Shown: positions 34,936-43,734 of the stretch, piece after piece
How the letters are laid out: every line of letters starts with the position of its first letter
Position numbering within the stretch: position 1 is the first letter of the stretch
Source of the DNA: Planctomycetota bacterium
Lineage (GTDB): Bacteria; Planctomycetota; Planctomycetia; Pirellulales; Lacipirellulaceae
Assembly: GCA_029259915.1 (NCBI GenBank)
Contig: JAJDED010000001.1
Span: forward strand, 5,001 to 69,000
Length of the DNA stretch: 64,000 nt
Direction: 5' to 3'
Translations under genes and position numbers: made by a program
The notes under the pieces: generated by a model
Seen by the model: only the letters and a program-made list of their open reading frames with translations
Databases searched by the model: none
Told to the model about the DNA's origin: nothing

Positions 34936-35673
34936 TCAGACTTTTTCGATCTCTACGCAAATGCCGCCTGCGCGGATGGCTTTGTGCATCTTGGTGAACC
35001 ACAGCTCCTGTTTGCAGCGGAGCCCCAGGGCTTCGCATTGGCGTAGAAGTTCCTGGCGGTTGTAGGTGCGGCAATACCAGAGGCGGCTGGTCCAGGCGCC
35101 GGAGAGATTGTCTTCGGTGGTGAGCAGAAACATTCGGCCACCCTTGGCCAGCACGCGCGCCATTTCAGCGAGTCCCGGACGCGGATCGGGCAAGTGTTCC
35201 AAAACATAACCACAGGTAATGCAATCGAACGATCCGTCGGCGAAAGGAAGCCGCATCAGATCGGCGGCGACGAAATCGGGCTTGCCAGTTTTGAGCCGGT
35301 TGCGTGCGCGCCGCAACATTTGACTCGATAGATCGATGCAGGTGACGTTTGCACCGGGGTCGGAGTATTTCAACAGATGCTTGGCAATCTGCCCTGCTCC
35401 GCTGCCGACGTCGAGAATCGAGCGCTGTCCGCGCAAGTCAAATTTCCGCGAACGAAAAATCCGCTCCCCCAATGGCAAGTGGAGCGACAACATACTGCAA
35501 GTGGCCAACAAGGCGCCTTTCGGCCCGCCGTAGACGCGTTTCACTTTGTTGCGATATTCATCAGCGCTCACGCGCCGGATCAGATCGTTTTCGATCAACC
35601 GGTGCAGCGTTTCGCCCCGGCGCCGTTGCCGGCGCCGTCTCTTCCTGCCTGTTCTTTCCGCTAGCTTCGGCAT
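34936..35673 (-). CDS. Class I SAM-dependent methyltransferase
   Basis: 245 residues. Motif I is RSILDVGSGAGQIAKHLL (about residue 85), motif II is VTCIDLSSQMLRRARNRL, motif III ADLMRLPFADGSFDCITCGYVLEHLPDP, and RVLAKGGRMFLLT follows, all typical of the Methyltransf_11/UbiE-like group. The first 20 residues are very basic (GRKRRRRQRRRG). The substrate cannot be predicted; small molecule or lipid methylation is common in this group. It lies apart from its neighbours, about 70 bases after the DUF5671 gene's start and 115 bases after the VWA gene's end. Confidence 0.88.
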   Translation of the reverse strand: MPKLAERTGRKRRRRQRRRGETLHRLIENDLIRRVSADEYRNKVKRVYGGPKGALLATCSMLSLHLPLGERIFRSRKFDLRGQRSILDVGSGAGQIAKHLLKYSDPGANVTCIDLSSQMLRRARNRLKTGKPDFVAADLMRLPFADGSFDCITCGYVLEHLPDPRPGLAEMARVLAKGGRMFLLTTEDNLSGAWTSRLWYCRTYNRQELLRQCEALGLRCKQELWFTKMHKAIRAGGICVEIEKV

Positions 35674-35787
35674 CTCTGGGGCGGTCCTTCAATTCAGCTA
35701 TTTCATCCCCGGCTATCTCATTTACGGAAACGTCCGGAGCTATTGAATCGGTACTCTTGAGCAGTTATCGGCTTCAATAAACCGAAG

Positions 35788-37827
35788 TCACACATAAACT
35801 CGGCGATTATAGATATACCACTCCAAGATCAACACAACCAGTGCCCCCAAAAGCAGCGGTTTCCAGAGCTCCTGGCGGACGGGCGAGATGGGTGATTGAG
35901 CGTTCACGTCGGTATAACCGATCGAAATGGAATCGACGACTTCCACCCCGCCCTCGCCTTTCCGCCTCGCGCGAAGCCGGATATCGCTTTCTTCGCGATC
36001 GAACAAATTTACGGCAAACCGCTTCACTACCCCTTCGGAGTCGCGCACCTGGTAGACTCCCACTTGCTCGGTCTCGTGGAATAACAAACGCCCCGGCTGT
36101 TCGAGGTCGATTTGGCGTTTGACGCCGTCGGGGAGTTCCACTTCCAATCGCTCGGCTAAGGAATTCAATCGGAATTCGATGAGATGCCCGGGCTTTGCTT
36201 TACGCGAAGAAGTCGCAATCGCGCTGTCGGAAAAATACTCCAACACGTTAAACCAGAAACTGGGGAAACTATGTTTTCGAGGCCAGTTCGTATTAAAAAG
36301 CAAAGCACCACTGTCGTCGTGGCCCACGATTTCAAAGCCAACCACGACATCCTCATAACGATTGCGCGGAGCGATCGCCATCAGCGGTCCTTGCGTCGAA
36401 TCGACTAACACCCTGCCGCCCGCTGGCGTGTGAGTTGCATAGCTGTCGCGGATTACTACGTTGCCCAACTCGATGAGGTTCATCAGCGGGTGGCTTCGCT
36501 CCCAGTCGATAATCTGCGGAGCGAAAATCTTTTCGGCTTCGACCATCTTCGCCCAATCTTCTGAGGGGGGTTTTTGCCCTAGAAACAAGGTATTACTCAA
36601 TGGCATGGTCTCGGGAGCACATTGGTCAAAGATAATCAGATCGTAGGTTTCCGATTGCGACTGTTGCCGAAATCCGGGAGTTGTGAGCGCCGCGGGGGCA
36701 ATCTTTTCGACCCGTGCCAATCGGTGCGCACGCTCGGTGGAAAGGGCCGCTTCCAGCGACTTATTGCCGGGGGTAACCAACAGCACACGCGCATCGCGTC
36801 GGCTTTCCAGAACCGCGAAAGCGCGGTTATCTAACGTCAACTGATCTTGAAAACCTTGAGGAAAGTCGAGCTGCGCGCGCAGTTGCCCTTCGGCATCGGA
36901 TTCCAAGGCGAAAGTTGTCGAAGCAACGTCACCCGGGGGAACCTGCAGCTCGACCGCATCAACGAGCCGATCGTTCAGATGCAATTCGACAACCACGCTT
37001 TGCGGCTCGTCGCTAAAATTCGCAACCTGGACAAACGCTTGCTGGAGTTCGGGTCGATCTTCTCCGCGGCGCGTGCTCAATGCGGTGATTGCTAGATTGT
37101 CGACGTCGAACGATCCAATTGGCAAAAACATGGGGCGCAGATTGCCTAGCGAAAACCCCTCGATGCCGCGAAATCGTCCGTCGCTGAAAATCACCAGTTC
37201 CACGTCCTGTTGTTCGGTGACGTCCACCTCCAAATTAGCATCTTCGATCGTAATCCGGCCCGGGTTGGCAAAGCCGTCGGCCAATTCCAACGCCCCGGTC
37301 AAATCGGTTTGCGCGGCCGAGGGCTCGATCCGATCGAGCGCTTCGCGGAGTAATCGGCGGTTGTTCGTGAATTCCTGCACCACGTCAGGCTGCCGATCAA
37401 AGGTGATGATCATCGCCGACATGTCGGATTCGAGCTGTTCGACCAGCGCGGCAACGCGACGCTTGGCTTCGGCAAGTCGCGTCACTCCGGTCGGCGTGTC
37501 GGTTGTCGACATACTTGCGGAACGATCGATCAGAAAGATAAACCGATTGCCCACGAGCGATTGTCCCTGCCAACCGGGCCGCAACAGCGCCAACATGGCC
37601 AGCGCGACAATCAACAATTGCAACAGCAGCAACAGACTCCGCCGCAGCCGTTGCCACAAGCTGTTGACGTGTAAATCTTCGATCACGCGATGCCAAAGAT
37701 ACGTGCTGGGGACTTCCAACGGCTGGCGTTTGAGCTTGAGAAAATAGAGCGCAAAAATAGCTGGCGGAATGATCCCAAGAATGAACCACCCCGTGGGGCC
37801 CAACGAATTGCGAAATAGTGTATCCAT
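35788..37827 (-). CDS. BatA-like membrane protein with VWA domain
   Basis: 679 residues. Two membrane helices come first (WFILGIIPPAIFALYFLKL and SLLLLLQLLIVALAMLALL), the N-terminal BatA layout, then a von Willebrand A domain with an intact MIDAS motif, FLIDRSASM (about residue 105), and LTGALELADGF. The large middle part carries beta-sandwich domains; the end has a last membrane helix (LWKPLLLGALVVLILEWYIY). It is the final gene of a leftward VWA - MoxR - DUF58 - VWA cluster; such clusters are thought to use MoxR ATPases to assemble or activate partners through VWA proteins, here in the envelope. The client is unknown. Confidence 0.88.
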   Translation of the reverse strand: MDTLFRNSLGPTGWFILGIIPPAIFALYFLKLKRQPLEVPSTYLWHRVIEDLHVNSLWQRLRRSLLLLLQLLIVALAMLALLRPGWQGQSLVGNRFIFLIDRSASMSTTDTPTGVTRLAEAKRRVAALVEQLESDMSAMIITFDRQPDVVQEFTNNRRLLREALDRIEPSAAQTDLTGALELADGFANPGRITIEDANLEVDVTEQQDVELVIFSDGRFRGIEGFSLGNLRPMFLPIGSFDVDNLAITALSTRRGEDRPELQQAFVQVANFSDEPQSVVVELHLNDRLVDAVELQVPPGDVASTTFALESDAEGQLRAQLDFPQGFQDQLTLDNRAFAVLESRRDARVLLVTPGNKSLEAALSTERAHRLARVEKIAPAALTTPGFRQQSQSETYDLIIFDQCAPETMPLSNTLFLGQKPPSEDWAKMVEAEKIFAPQIIDWERSHPLMNLIELGNVVIRDSYATHTPAGGRVLVDSTQGPLMAIAPRNRYEDVVVGFEIVGHDDSGALLFNTNWPRKHSFPSFWFNVLEYFSDSAIATSSRKAKPGHLIEFRLNSLAERLEVELPDGVKRQIDLEQPGRLLFHETEQVGVYQVRDSEGVVKRFAVNLFDREESDIRLRARRKGEGGVEVVDSISIGYTDVNAQSPISPVRQELWKPLLLGALVVLILEWYIYNRRVYV

Positions 37828-37864
37828 ACTACTAAGGAATTAAAAATCTCTGTAGGTCCTATTT

Positions 37865-38125
37865 TTTTAACAGGAGATCGCAGAGAAAACAGAGGAAAAA
37901 GTAACACATCCTCATCTTCAATTAGAATTTGGAATATGTTTCTCGCAAAGGCGCTAAGGCGCAAAGCATCTCAAAAGAATTTGCGCCTTAGCGCCTTTGC
38001 GAGAGTTCCTCAAACAACAAAAAGCAGTTAAACAATTTCCTTGCCCAAGCCCAGGGGATGCGGTTTCTTATTTTCAATAAGTTCACTTCTCTGTTGACTC
38101 TGTTTCCTCCTGTTCGATTTCTTTA
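37865..38125. repeat. Nested inverted repeats between the DUF58 and VWA genes
   Basis: An inner perfect inverted repeat has 25-base arms at 37941-37965 (TCTCGCAAAGGCGCTAAGGC then GCAAA) and 37980-38004, separated by 14 bases. Outer partial arms at about 37867-37895 (AACAGGAGATCGCAGAGAAA) and 38093-38120 (TGACTCTGTTTCCTCCTGTT) are again roughly inverted. The gap has no gene. In RNA the inner arms would fold into a very stable hairpin between two genes of one operon. Confidence 0.85.
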
Positions 38126-38152
38126 GTTATGGCAGTAGGCCATACTAGACAA

Positions 38153-39055
38153 TTACCGGATCAGCCCTCGCCGGCGCAGGTGGCTGGCAACCAGATTCTC
38201 GACGGGCAACTGGTTGTTGGCCAATAGATAATGAATGCCGCGGCGAGAACAGAATTCCTGCGCGCCCTGCACAAACGAATTCAGCGTTTTCTTGTAACGG
38301 TTCAAAAGCGGGGCACTGACCGTGACTTCGGCTTCGTCTTGATCTTCGCAATCGACGAGGCGCAAGTCTCCCTGCACGTCGGGTTCTAGCTCTTCCTGCG
38401 AGAGCACTTGGATGACGTAACAATCGACTTGGTGAGAAACGAAATATTTTAGCGCGGTTTCATATCCTTGTTTGTCCATCAGGTCGCTGATAAACACAAC
38501 GATCCCCCGGCCCGGATTGCGTTGGCAGAAGTTTTTCACGCCGTCGGCCAGGTTCGACGACTCACCGGGCTGAATGGAATCGACTTGTTGCAGCATCCGC
38601 CACACGCTCGGCCTGCCGCGCCACACCGGCCCGCGTTCACTGACGCCCTGCCCAAGCGTTTCGATCCGCACACGATCGGCACGAATCAATCCAATAAACG
38701 CCAGCGCGGCCGCCAGTTGTTTGGCGTATTCCAGCTTGCTGGGAGTGCCGAAATCCATCGACATGCTGGCGTCGATCAACGTATAGAAATGCAAGTCTTC
38801 CTCTTCGAGAAACAGCTTGACGATCAGTTTGTCGAGCCTCGCATAGAGATTCCAATCCAACAGCCGCAGGTCGTCGCCGGCGACGTAATTGCGGAAATCG
38901 GCAAACTCGACACTTTGCCCTTTGCGTTTGCTACGCCGTTCGCCCTTCATCCGCCCACGAAACACCTTGCGCGTCACCAGCTCCAACCGTTCCAGTTGGG
39001 CCAGCAGTTCCGGCGAAAGCAGTGTGGATTCTTTGGCAGTAGACACTCGGAGCAC
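38153..39055 (-). CDS. DUF58 domain protein
   Basis: 300 residues. The signature RRSKRKGQSVEFADFRNYVA then GDDLRLLDWNLYARLDKLIV, followed by LFLEEEDLHFYTLIDASMSM and KLEYAKQLAAALAFIGL, is that of DUF58, a family with a degenerate VWA-like fold that accompanies MoxR ATPases. There is no membrane helix, so it is cytosolic. The GTG at 39055 lies right against a GAGG; the GTG three codons later (39046) has that GAGG at better spacing and may be the true start. It lies between the moxR gene and the VWA gene in the cluster. Confidence 0.9.
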   Translation of the reverse strand: MLRVSTAKESTLLSPELLAQLERLELVTRKVFRGRMKGERRSKRKGQSVEFADFRNYVAGDDLRLLDWNLYARLDKLIVKLFLEEEDLHFYTLIDASMSMDFGTPSKLEYAKQLAAALAFIGLIRADRVRIETLGQGVSERGPVWRGRPSVWRMLQQVDSIQPGESSNLADGVKNFCQRNPGRGIVVFISDLMDKQGYETALKYFVSHQVDCYVIQVLSQEELEPDVQGDLRLVDCEDQDEAEVTVSAPLLNRYKKTLNSFVQGAQEFCSRRGIHYLLANNQLPVENLVASHLRRRGLIR

Positions 39056-39061
39056 CCTCGG

Positions 39062-39232
39062 TCAGTTGTTCAGAAACTGTCTAATTACACTGATCAATAG
39101 AATTGCCAATCCAATCAGGGGAAAAATTAACACTAGAAACAGTAATGTTGAGAGCTCAACTATCTTTGTCCGTTTTGTGGGAAGACCAGGCCATACTCTG
39201 TTCTTACGTCGTGATTCGTCGGAATTCTTCAT
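39062..39232 (-). CDS. Small single-pass membrane protein in the MoxR cluster
   Basis: A 56-residue frame reads MKNSDESRRKNRVWPGLPTK, then RTKIVELSTLLFLVLIFPLI, then GLAILLISVIRQFLNN. A basic N-terminus is followed by one membrane helix of about 22 residues, a believable topology with the N-terminus inside. It fits between the palindrome at 39266 and the DUF58 start, ending six bases before that gene. No clear ribosome site is visible, which lowers confidence. If real, it would be a membrane partner for the MoxR/DUF58 proteins. Confidence 0.5.
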   Translation of the reverse strand: MKNSDESRRKNRVWPGLPTKRTKIVELSTLLFLVLIFPLIGLAILLISVIRQFLNN

Positions 39233-39265
39233 GATAGAAGTGAATCCATACTCAGTGTGTCGTTA

Positions 39266-39314
39266 GCCGCGATCTTACAGATCGCTGGCTCCGGCGATCT
39301 GTAAGATCGCGGCT
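39266..39314. repeat. Perfect palindrome between moxR and DUF58 genes
   Basis: The arm AGCCGCGATCTTACAGATCGC is repeated in inverse at the other side of an eight-base loop (TGGCTCCG). It would form a 21-base-pair hairpin on either strand about 30 bases beyond the moxR stop. Confidence 0.88.
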
Positions 39315-39345
39315 ATCCTGAAACACAACTTAGTTACATAAAATC

Positions 39346-40365
39346 CTAGGACTTAGCGGCTGTGGATTCTGCTTTTTCGGGCACGTTTTTTATGATCTCG
39401 ACCAACACTTGATCTGGATCGATGCCCTCGGCTTCGGCTTCGAAGTTGAGAATCACCCGATGCCGCATGGCAGGCAGAAATACACGTCTTGCGTCGTCGA
39501 AGCTGACGTTGTAGCGTCCCTGCAACAACGCGCGCACTTTTGCGGCGAGCGTCATTGTTTGCGCGCCGCGGGGGCTGCTGCCCCACCGCAAGTATTGATT
39601 GGTACTCTCCGAGGCAAACGGTCCGCCGGGGTGTGTTGCGAGCGTGAGCCGCACGATGTAATCCTGCACGTGGGGCGCCACAATCACTTTGCGGATGAGC
39701 TGTTGCCATTTGACGATTTCCGCGCCGTCCATCACTTTGTCCGGCACGATTTCGACGCCCCGGGTGGTCCGGTCGATAATCTCTGCCAACTCTTCGCGGC
39801 TGGAATAGCCGACCATCAATTTGAAAAAGAAGCGGTCGAGCTGGGCCTCGGGAAGCGGGTAGGTTCCTTCTTGTTCGAGCGGGTTTTGGGTCGCCATCAC
39901 AAAAAACGGCGGCTTCATGTGGAACACTTTCCCCGCGATGCTCACCTTGTGTTCCTGCATCGTTTCGAGCATTGCCGACTGGGTCTTGGGAGTGGCACGA
40001 TTGATTTCGTCGGCCAGACAAATTTGTGTGAAGATCGGTCCTTTCTGGAATTCAAAAGCGCGACCGCCCTCAGGGGTTTCCATTACCATGTTGGTACCCA
40101 AGATGTCGGCAGGCATCAAATCGGGCGTGAATTGGATGCGCGAAAAATCGAGGTCGAGCGTTTGGGCCAGCGTGCGTACCAACAAGGTTTTGCCAAGTCC
40201 GGGAACACCTTCCAACAGGCAATGCCCGCCGACGAACAGACACGTCAGCACCCCGTGCACGATGTCGCTATGCCCGACAATCACCCGGCCAATCTGTTCG
40301 CGAACCGCCTTATACCGAGCGGCAAATTCCTGGGCCTCTTTTTCAATCGATTCACCATTACTCAT
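39346..40365 (-). CDS. MoxR-family AAA+ ATPase
   Basis: 339 residues. Walker A is EGVPGLGKTLLVRTLAQTL (about residue 55), Walker B LADEINRATPKTQSAMLETM, sensor region FFVMATQNPLEQEGTYPLPEAQLDRF, and the C-terminal lid follows. This is the classic MoxR ATPase, expected to remodel protein partners. Its neighbours, DUF58 and two VWA membrane proteins, make a standard MoxR cluster like the Bat/aerotolerance or related operons. The client and signal are unknown. Confidence 0.95.
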   Translation of the reverse strand: MSNGESIEKEAQEFAARYKAVREQIGRVIVGHSDIVHGVLTCLFVGGHCLLEGVPGLGKTLLVRTLAQTLDLDFSRIQFTPDLMPADILGTNMVMETPEGGRAFEFQKGPIFTQICLADEINRATPKTQSAMLETMQEHKVSIAGKVFHMKPPFFVMATQNPLEQEGTYPLPEAQLDRFFFKLMVGYSSREELAEIIDRTTRGVEIVPDKVMDGAEIVKWQQLIRKVIVAPHVQDYIVRLTLATHPGGPFASESTNQYLRWGSSPRGAQTMTLAAKVRALLQGRYNVSFDDARRVFLPAMRHRVILNFEAEAEGIDPDQVLVEIIKNVPEKAESTAAKS

Positions 40366-40409
40366 AGTGGGTCTCTTTCCTGGTCGGCATTACGGGTTTT
40401 TTTGCTGCT

Positions 40410-40443
40410 TTTTGAACAGGTCGCCTCGGCGACCTGTTCAAAA
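40410..40443. repeat. Perfect palindrome between the large VWA gene and moxR
   Basis: TTTTGAACAGGTCGCC is followed by TC and then its exact inverse complement. The arms are 16 bases. On the minus strand a T-rich tract flanks it, so it could also act as a weak terminator for the upstream gene. Confidence 0.85.
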
Positions 40444-40486
40444 TCCTCTGATTTTCCTTGGAATGGAACTAATGTTCGATTCTTTC

Positions 40487-43400
40487 CTAGGGCTTATCCT
40501 GATCTCGATCTTTCCACACTTGGCGTTTTGCTTTGAGTAGGCGCTCGGTGTAGCTTTCTTCGGGTGGTGTTTCTTCTTCCGGCTCGTCTTGGGTGCTGGT
40601 GCGTGCTGGGGGTGGCGAGGTGGTGGGCGACTCTGGTTTTACCGGATCGGCCTCGTCGGCAACACCTTCAAAACGGGCCGTGGAACGGCGACTTTCGATT
40701 TGCTCGCTAATTTCTCGCTTGCGGCTTCTCAGCCGGCTCATCGTTTCGGGAACCGGCACCGGTCGCGTACGGCGTAACAGGTAATCACGCGCTCGACCCA
40801 ATATCGGCAACAGCCACAAAAAATGGATCTGTACGCGTCGGACGAACACATCGGCAAAGAACAGGCAACTTCCGACCAAAACCAACCAAGGCCACACCGA
40901 TTGGTTCGAAATGGTAGGTGCCAAATCGCGGCGGAACGGATTCCAGGGTTGCTCGTCGGAGAGTTCGAGTCCCTCTTCAACCAACAACCCGGGAGGGCCA
41001 TTTTTGGCGGGCAATCTTGCTAGAGTTTTCAGCAAGGCCAGATTCGTGCGATTATCGCGGTACTCGGCCGAATAGCCCACGTTCACACCGGTGCGTATCG
41101 GTGCCCTGCCGGAGCCCGGGTTGACGACCACCAAATAGCTGCCAGCCATTTCCGAGGGAAACTCGCCGATGTAACGGCCGGGTGCCGTCTGTTCGATTCG
41201 CATTGGTATCGAAGACATATCGGGCGCGACCACGGTTCCGTTCATCGATTGGTCATTCAAAAATTGATCGTCCTGGTCGAGTGCGGTGATGATCACTTGA
41301 GTTTTTCCCTCGCGAACATTCGTGGCGACGGAAAAATTCCCCAAGTCGCCAGTGGGACGCATCGACCAACGTACAAGTTGGCTAAAAAACTTGTCGTAGT
41401 TTTCCCACTCTGTCCAGCGATTTGCCCAGCGGTGGCCGGCGTCGGTGGTCAGTGCCGCCGCTTTGCCTGCCCCGTAAGTCCACGTGGCCAATACCGCGGA
41501 ATGCCGTTCGTCCGCCGGTAGCGGTGAACGCAGCACGACCTCCACGAGTGGACTTTCTTTGACTGTCGTAAGTAAAAACCCGCTGATCGGGGGAAGCTTT
41601 CCCTCGAAACCCTGCACGATTTCATGCTGTGTCACGATACTCGGCTGCACCGGGGGATTCGGTTCGTAAACCAATGGCCGGGCAATTCGGCGTGCCTCCT
41701 TCTGATAGATTTTCGGCAAGGCGTTGGCGCTTTTGACGACATAGTATTTCCCGCCGGTCGTGGTCGCGATTCGCTGCATTTCCGAACTGCCGATCGACCC
41801 GTGCGATCCCACAGCCACGGTGCTGACCTTCACGCCTTGTTTCACGAGCAACTGCAGCGTCGCGGGCGTCGACGGCGAGGGATCGCCGTCGCTGATGATG
41901 ATCATGTGTTTCACCGCGGCATCTTTCACGCCGTTGAACGCCACGGCTGCCATTTTCAAAGCGGGGTCGAAAGCGGGCATGTCGCCGATCATCATTTGGT
42001 CGACCCGGGCGAGCATCATCTTCCGATTCGGTCCCACACGGATTAGTCCCCCTTGCGACTGGCCCCAGAGCCATTGGTCGGTGCCGTTCCACTGGACGAG
42101 TCCGCAATAGTCGCGGCTGCCCAGCAACTTGATCGATTCGACGGCAATCCGCTTTTGCCAGTAGTTGGCTTTGGGCATTTCGCCTGCGTGCATCATCAAC
42201 ACCAAAGCCCCGACGGGCGAGACTTTTGCGCTTTTGATTTCAAAATCGACCGGCATCGCCTTTTCCAGTTCGGTGTTCGTCCAGCCGCCGGCGCCATACG
42301 TTTCTGGCCCGCCCAGCATGATCAACCCGCAACCCATCTCGCGCGTGTTGCGCTCCAGCATGCTGATCTGATCGTCGCTAAAGCTGCTGATATTGTCGCC
42401 GGTGGAGCCGGTGCTGCGGGCAACGTTGGCCAAGATTACACAATCGTATCGCTGCAATTCTGCAAGCGACGTGAAGAGCCGATCGCTCCGCGAGACCGTA
42501 ACCGCAATCTCCTCGTTGCTTAAGCGTTCAACTAAGTAATCGAACTCGCCCTGCTTGTCCCAATTTTCGATCAACAGCACGTTGCCCTTGCCACGCACAT
42601 GGGTGAACGCGGAAGCCTCGTTGTTTTGAATCATTCCGTCCGCATTGGGATCGTCGGCAGAAAAATGGGCTTCGTAGGTGTAGAAGTCGGGCTGGTCGAT
42701 TTCTTCGGAAATCGTATAAACGCGTTTGCCCGGCGGAACGTCAACGTCTTGTTCGACAATCGTTTCTTCGAAGTCACCCGCCTTGCGAATGATCCGCAAC
42801 TTGCCCGGCACCGACTGGCCACTCCCCTTGGGAGCATCGTTGCGGAGCACAGCACGTATTTCGAACGGCTGACCTTTTCGCGCTCCGGCCGGTACGTCGA
42901 TCTTTTCGACAGCCACTTCGCTCCGCGCAGTTAACATGACAGGAACCACGTCGATGCTTACCCCGGTTGCCGCTGCCGCGCGGGCTTCGCGCTGGGCATC
43001 GGCCAGATTCTCGTTGCCGTCGGTCACCAGCACAATCCGCTTCGCGCTGTCGAAGGGAAACATCGCCTTCGCGCGTTGGATCGCCATAGCGATATTGGTG
43101 TATTCGGGATCGAGCACCGTTTCGATTCTCGGCGCGAGCGGAATCTTGACGTTCACCAGCGGCATCTCCACCGAAGCATCCCGACCAAAAATGATGACGG
43201 CAAAACGGTCGTACTCGGCTTCGTCGAAATGGGCTTCGAGCGAATCGTTGACAAACGTGACCATCGCGCGACGTTGATCCGCTGGAATGCTCAGCGATTG
43301 ATCAAGCACGTAAATCACCGACAACCGATCGCTTCGCTTCTGCAACTGCATGTCGGCCAGCGCCAGCACCAGCAACGTCAAAACCAGCGTGCGGAGCCCA

Positions 43401-43528
43401 AGCACAACCACACGGCGCCACCGGCCCAAGCCCGCCAAGCTGCCGAAGCTTAACCACCACAACAACGGCAACAGCAGCAAAAGCAGCAAGTAGCCGATAC
43501 TGTCGAAAGCAATGCTGTGCTGAAACAT
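40487..43528 (-). CDS. Large membrane VWA protein with glutamine amidotransferase-like domain
   Basis: 1013 residues and the first gene of the MoxR cluster. Two helices open the protein (IGYLLLLLLLPLLWWLSFGS and VVVLGLRTLVLTLLVLALA). A VWA domain follows with an intact MIDAS, YVLDQSLSIP (about residue 75). Around residues 330-430 is a class I glutamine amidotransferase-like segment (CVILANVARS, MGCGLIMLGGPETYGAGGW), then a second VWA-like region (KHMIIISDGDPSPSTPATLQ). A last helix (WPWLVLVGSCLFFADVFV) precedes a charged cytoplasmic tail rich in Pro, Glu and Arg. Such proteins probably scaffold envelope assembly with MoxR. The amidotransferase-like domain seems to lack the catalytic Cys nucleophile. 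Confidence 0.85.
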   Translation of the reverse strand: MFQHSIAFDSIGYLLLLLLLPLLWWLSFGSLAGLGRWRRVVVLGLRTLVLTLLVLALADMQLQKRSDRLSVIYVLDQSLSIPADQRRAMVTFVNDSLEAHFDEAEYDRFAVIIFGRDASVEMPLVNVKIPLAPRIETVLDPEYTNIAMAIQRAKAMFPFDSAKRIVLVTDGNENLADAQREARAAAATGVSIDVVPVMLTARSEVAVEKIDVPAGARKGQPFEIRAVLRNDAPKGSGQSVPGKLRIIRKAGDFEETIVEQDVDVPPGKRVYTISEEIDQPDFYTYEAHFSADDPNADGMIQNNEASAFTHVRGKGNVLLIENWDKQGEFDYLVERLSNEEIAVTVSRSDRLFTSLAELQRYDCVILANVARSTGSTGDNISSFSDDQISMLERNTREMGCGLIMLGGPETYGAGGWTNTELEKAMPVDFEIKSAKVSPVGALVLMMHAGEMPKANYWQKRIAVESIKLLGSRDYCGLVQWNGTDQWLWGQSQGGLIRVGPNRKMMLARVDQMMIGDMPAFDPALKMAAVAFNGVKDAAVKHMIIISDGDPSPSTPATLQLLVKQGVKVSTVAVGSHGSIGSSEMQRIATTTGGKYYVVKSANALPKIYQKEARRIARPLVYEPNPPVQPSIVTQHEIVQGFEGKLPPISGFLLTTVKESPLVEVVLRSPLPADERHSAVLATWTYGAGKAAALTTDAGHRWANRWTEWENYDKFFSQLVRWSMRPTGDLGNFSVATNVREGKTQVIITALDQDDQFLNDQSMNGTVVAPDMSSIPMRIEQTAPGRYIGEFPSEMAGSYLVVVNPGSGRAPIRTGVNVGYSAEYRDNRTNLALLKTLARLPAKNGPPGLLVEEGLELSDEQPWNPFRRDLAPTISNQSVWPWLVLVGSCLFFADVFVRRVQIHFLWLLPILGRARDYLLRRTRPVPVPETMSRLRSRKREISEQIESRRSTARFEGVADEADPVKPESPTTSPPPARTSTQDEPEEETPPEESYTERLLKAKRQVWKDRDQDKP

Positions 43529-43589
43529 GAGTTTATGGGAATGAAGGTAAGGGGAATGTTGGCCAAAAGTTAAACCGCTAAGAGCACGT

Positions 43590-43722
43590 TAGAGGTCGGG
43601 GGTCAGAAAGATAGTGGCAACCAGCGGACAATCCAACCAGTTCTCTGATCCCTCACCCCAGGTTCCTGTCTCCTTCAATCATCTCTTGGCGTCCTTGGCG
43701 CTCTTGGCGGTTCAATTTTTTT
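43590..43722 (-). repeat. Dispersed ~140-bp repeat, copy 2 (inverted relative to copy 1)
   Basis: On the minus strand the sequence runs GAATTGAACCGCCAAGAGCG, GCCAAGGACGCCAAG, GGTTGGATTGTCCGCTGGTT, CTATCTTTCTGA and CCCCCGACCTCTAACG. It matches 12116-12262 almost end to end with scattered substitutions. It fills the gap between the NHL gene's stop and the start region of the large VWA gene. Confidence 0.85.
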
Positions 43723-43734
43723 TTATTGGCGAAC

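Noticed and set aside
37941..38004. Intrinsic terminator
   Set aside because: The stem is perfect, but no T-run follows on either strand and the genes on both sides run in the same direction.
41622..42107. Long arginine-rich frame inside the large VWA gene
   Set aside because: Typical shadow frame in GC-rich coding DNA; the overlapping VWA gene has clear motifs.
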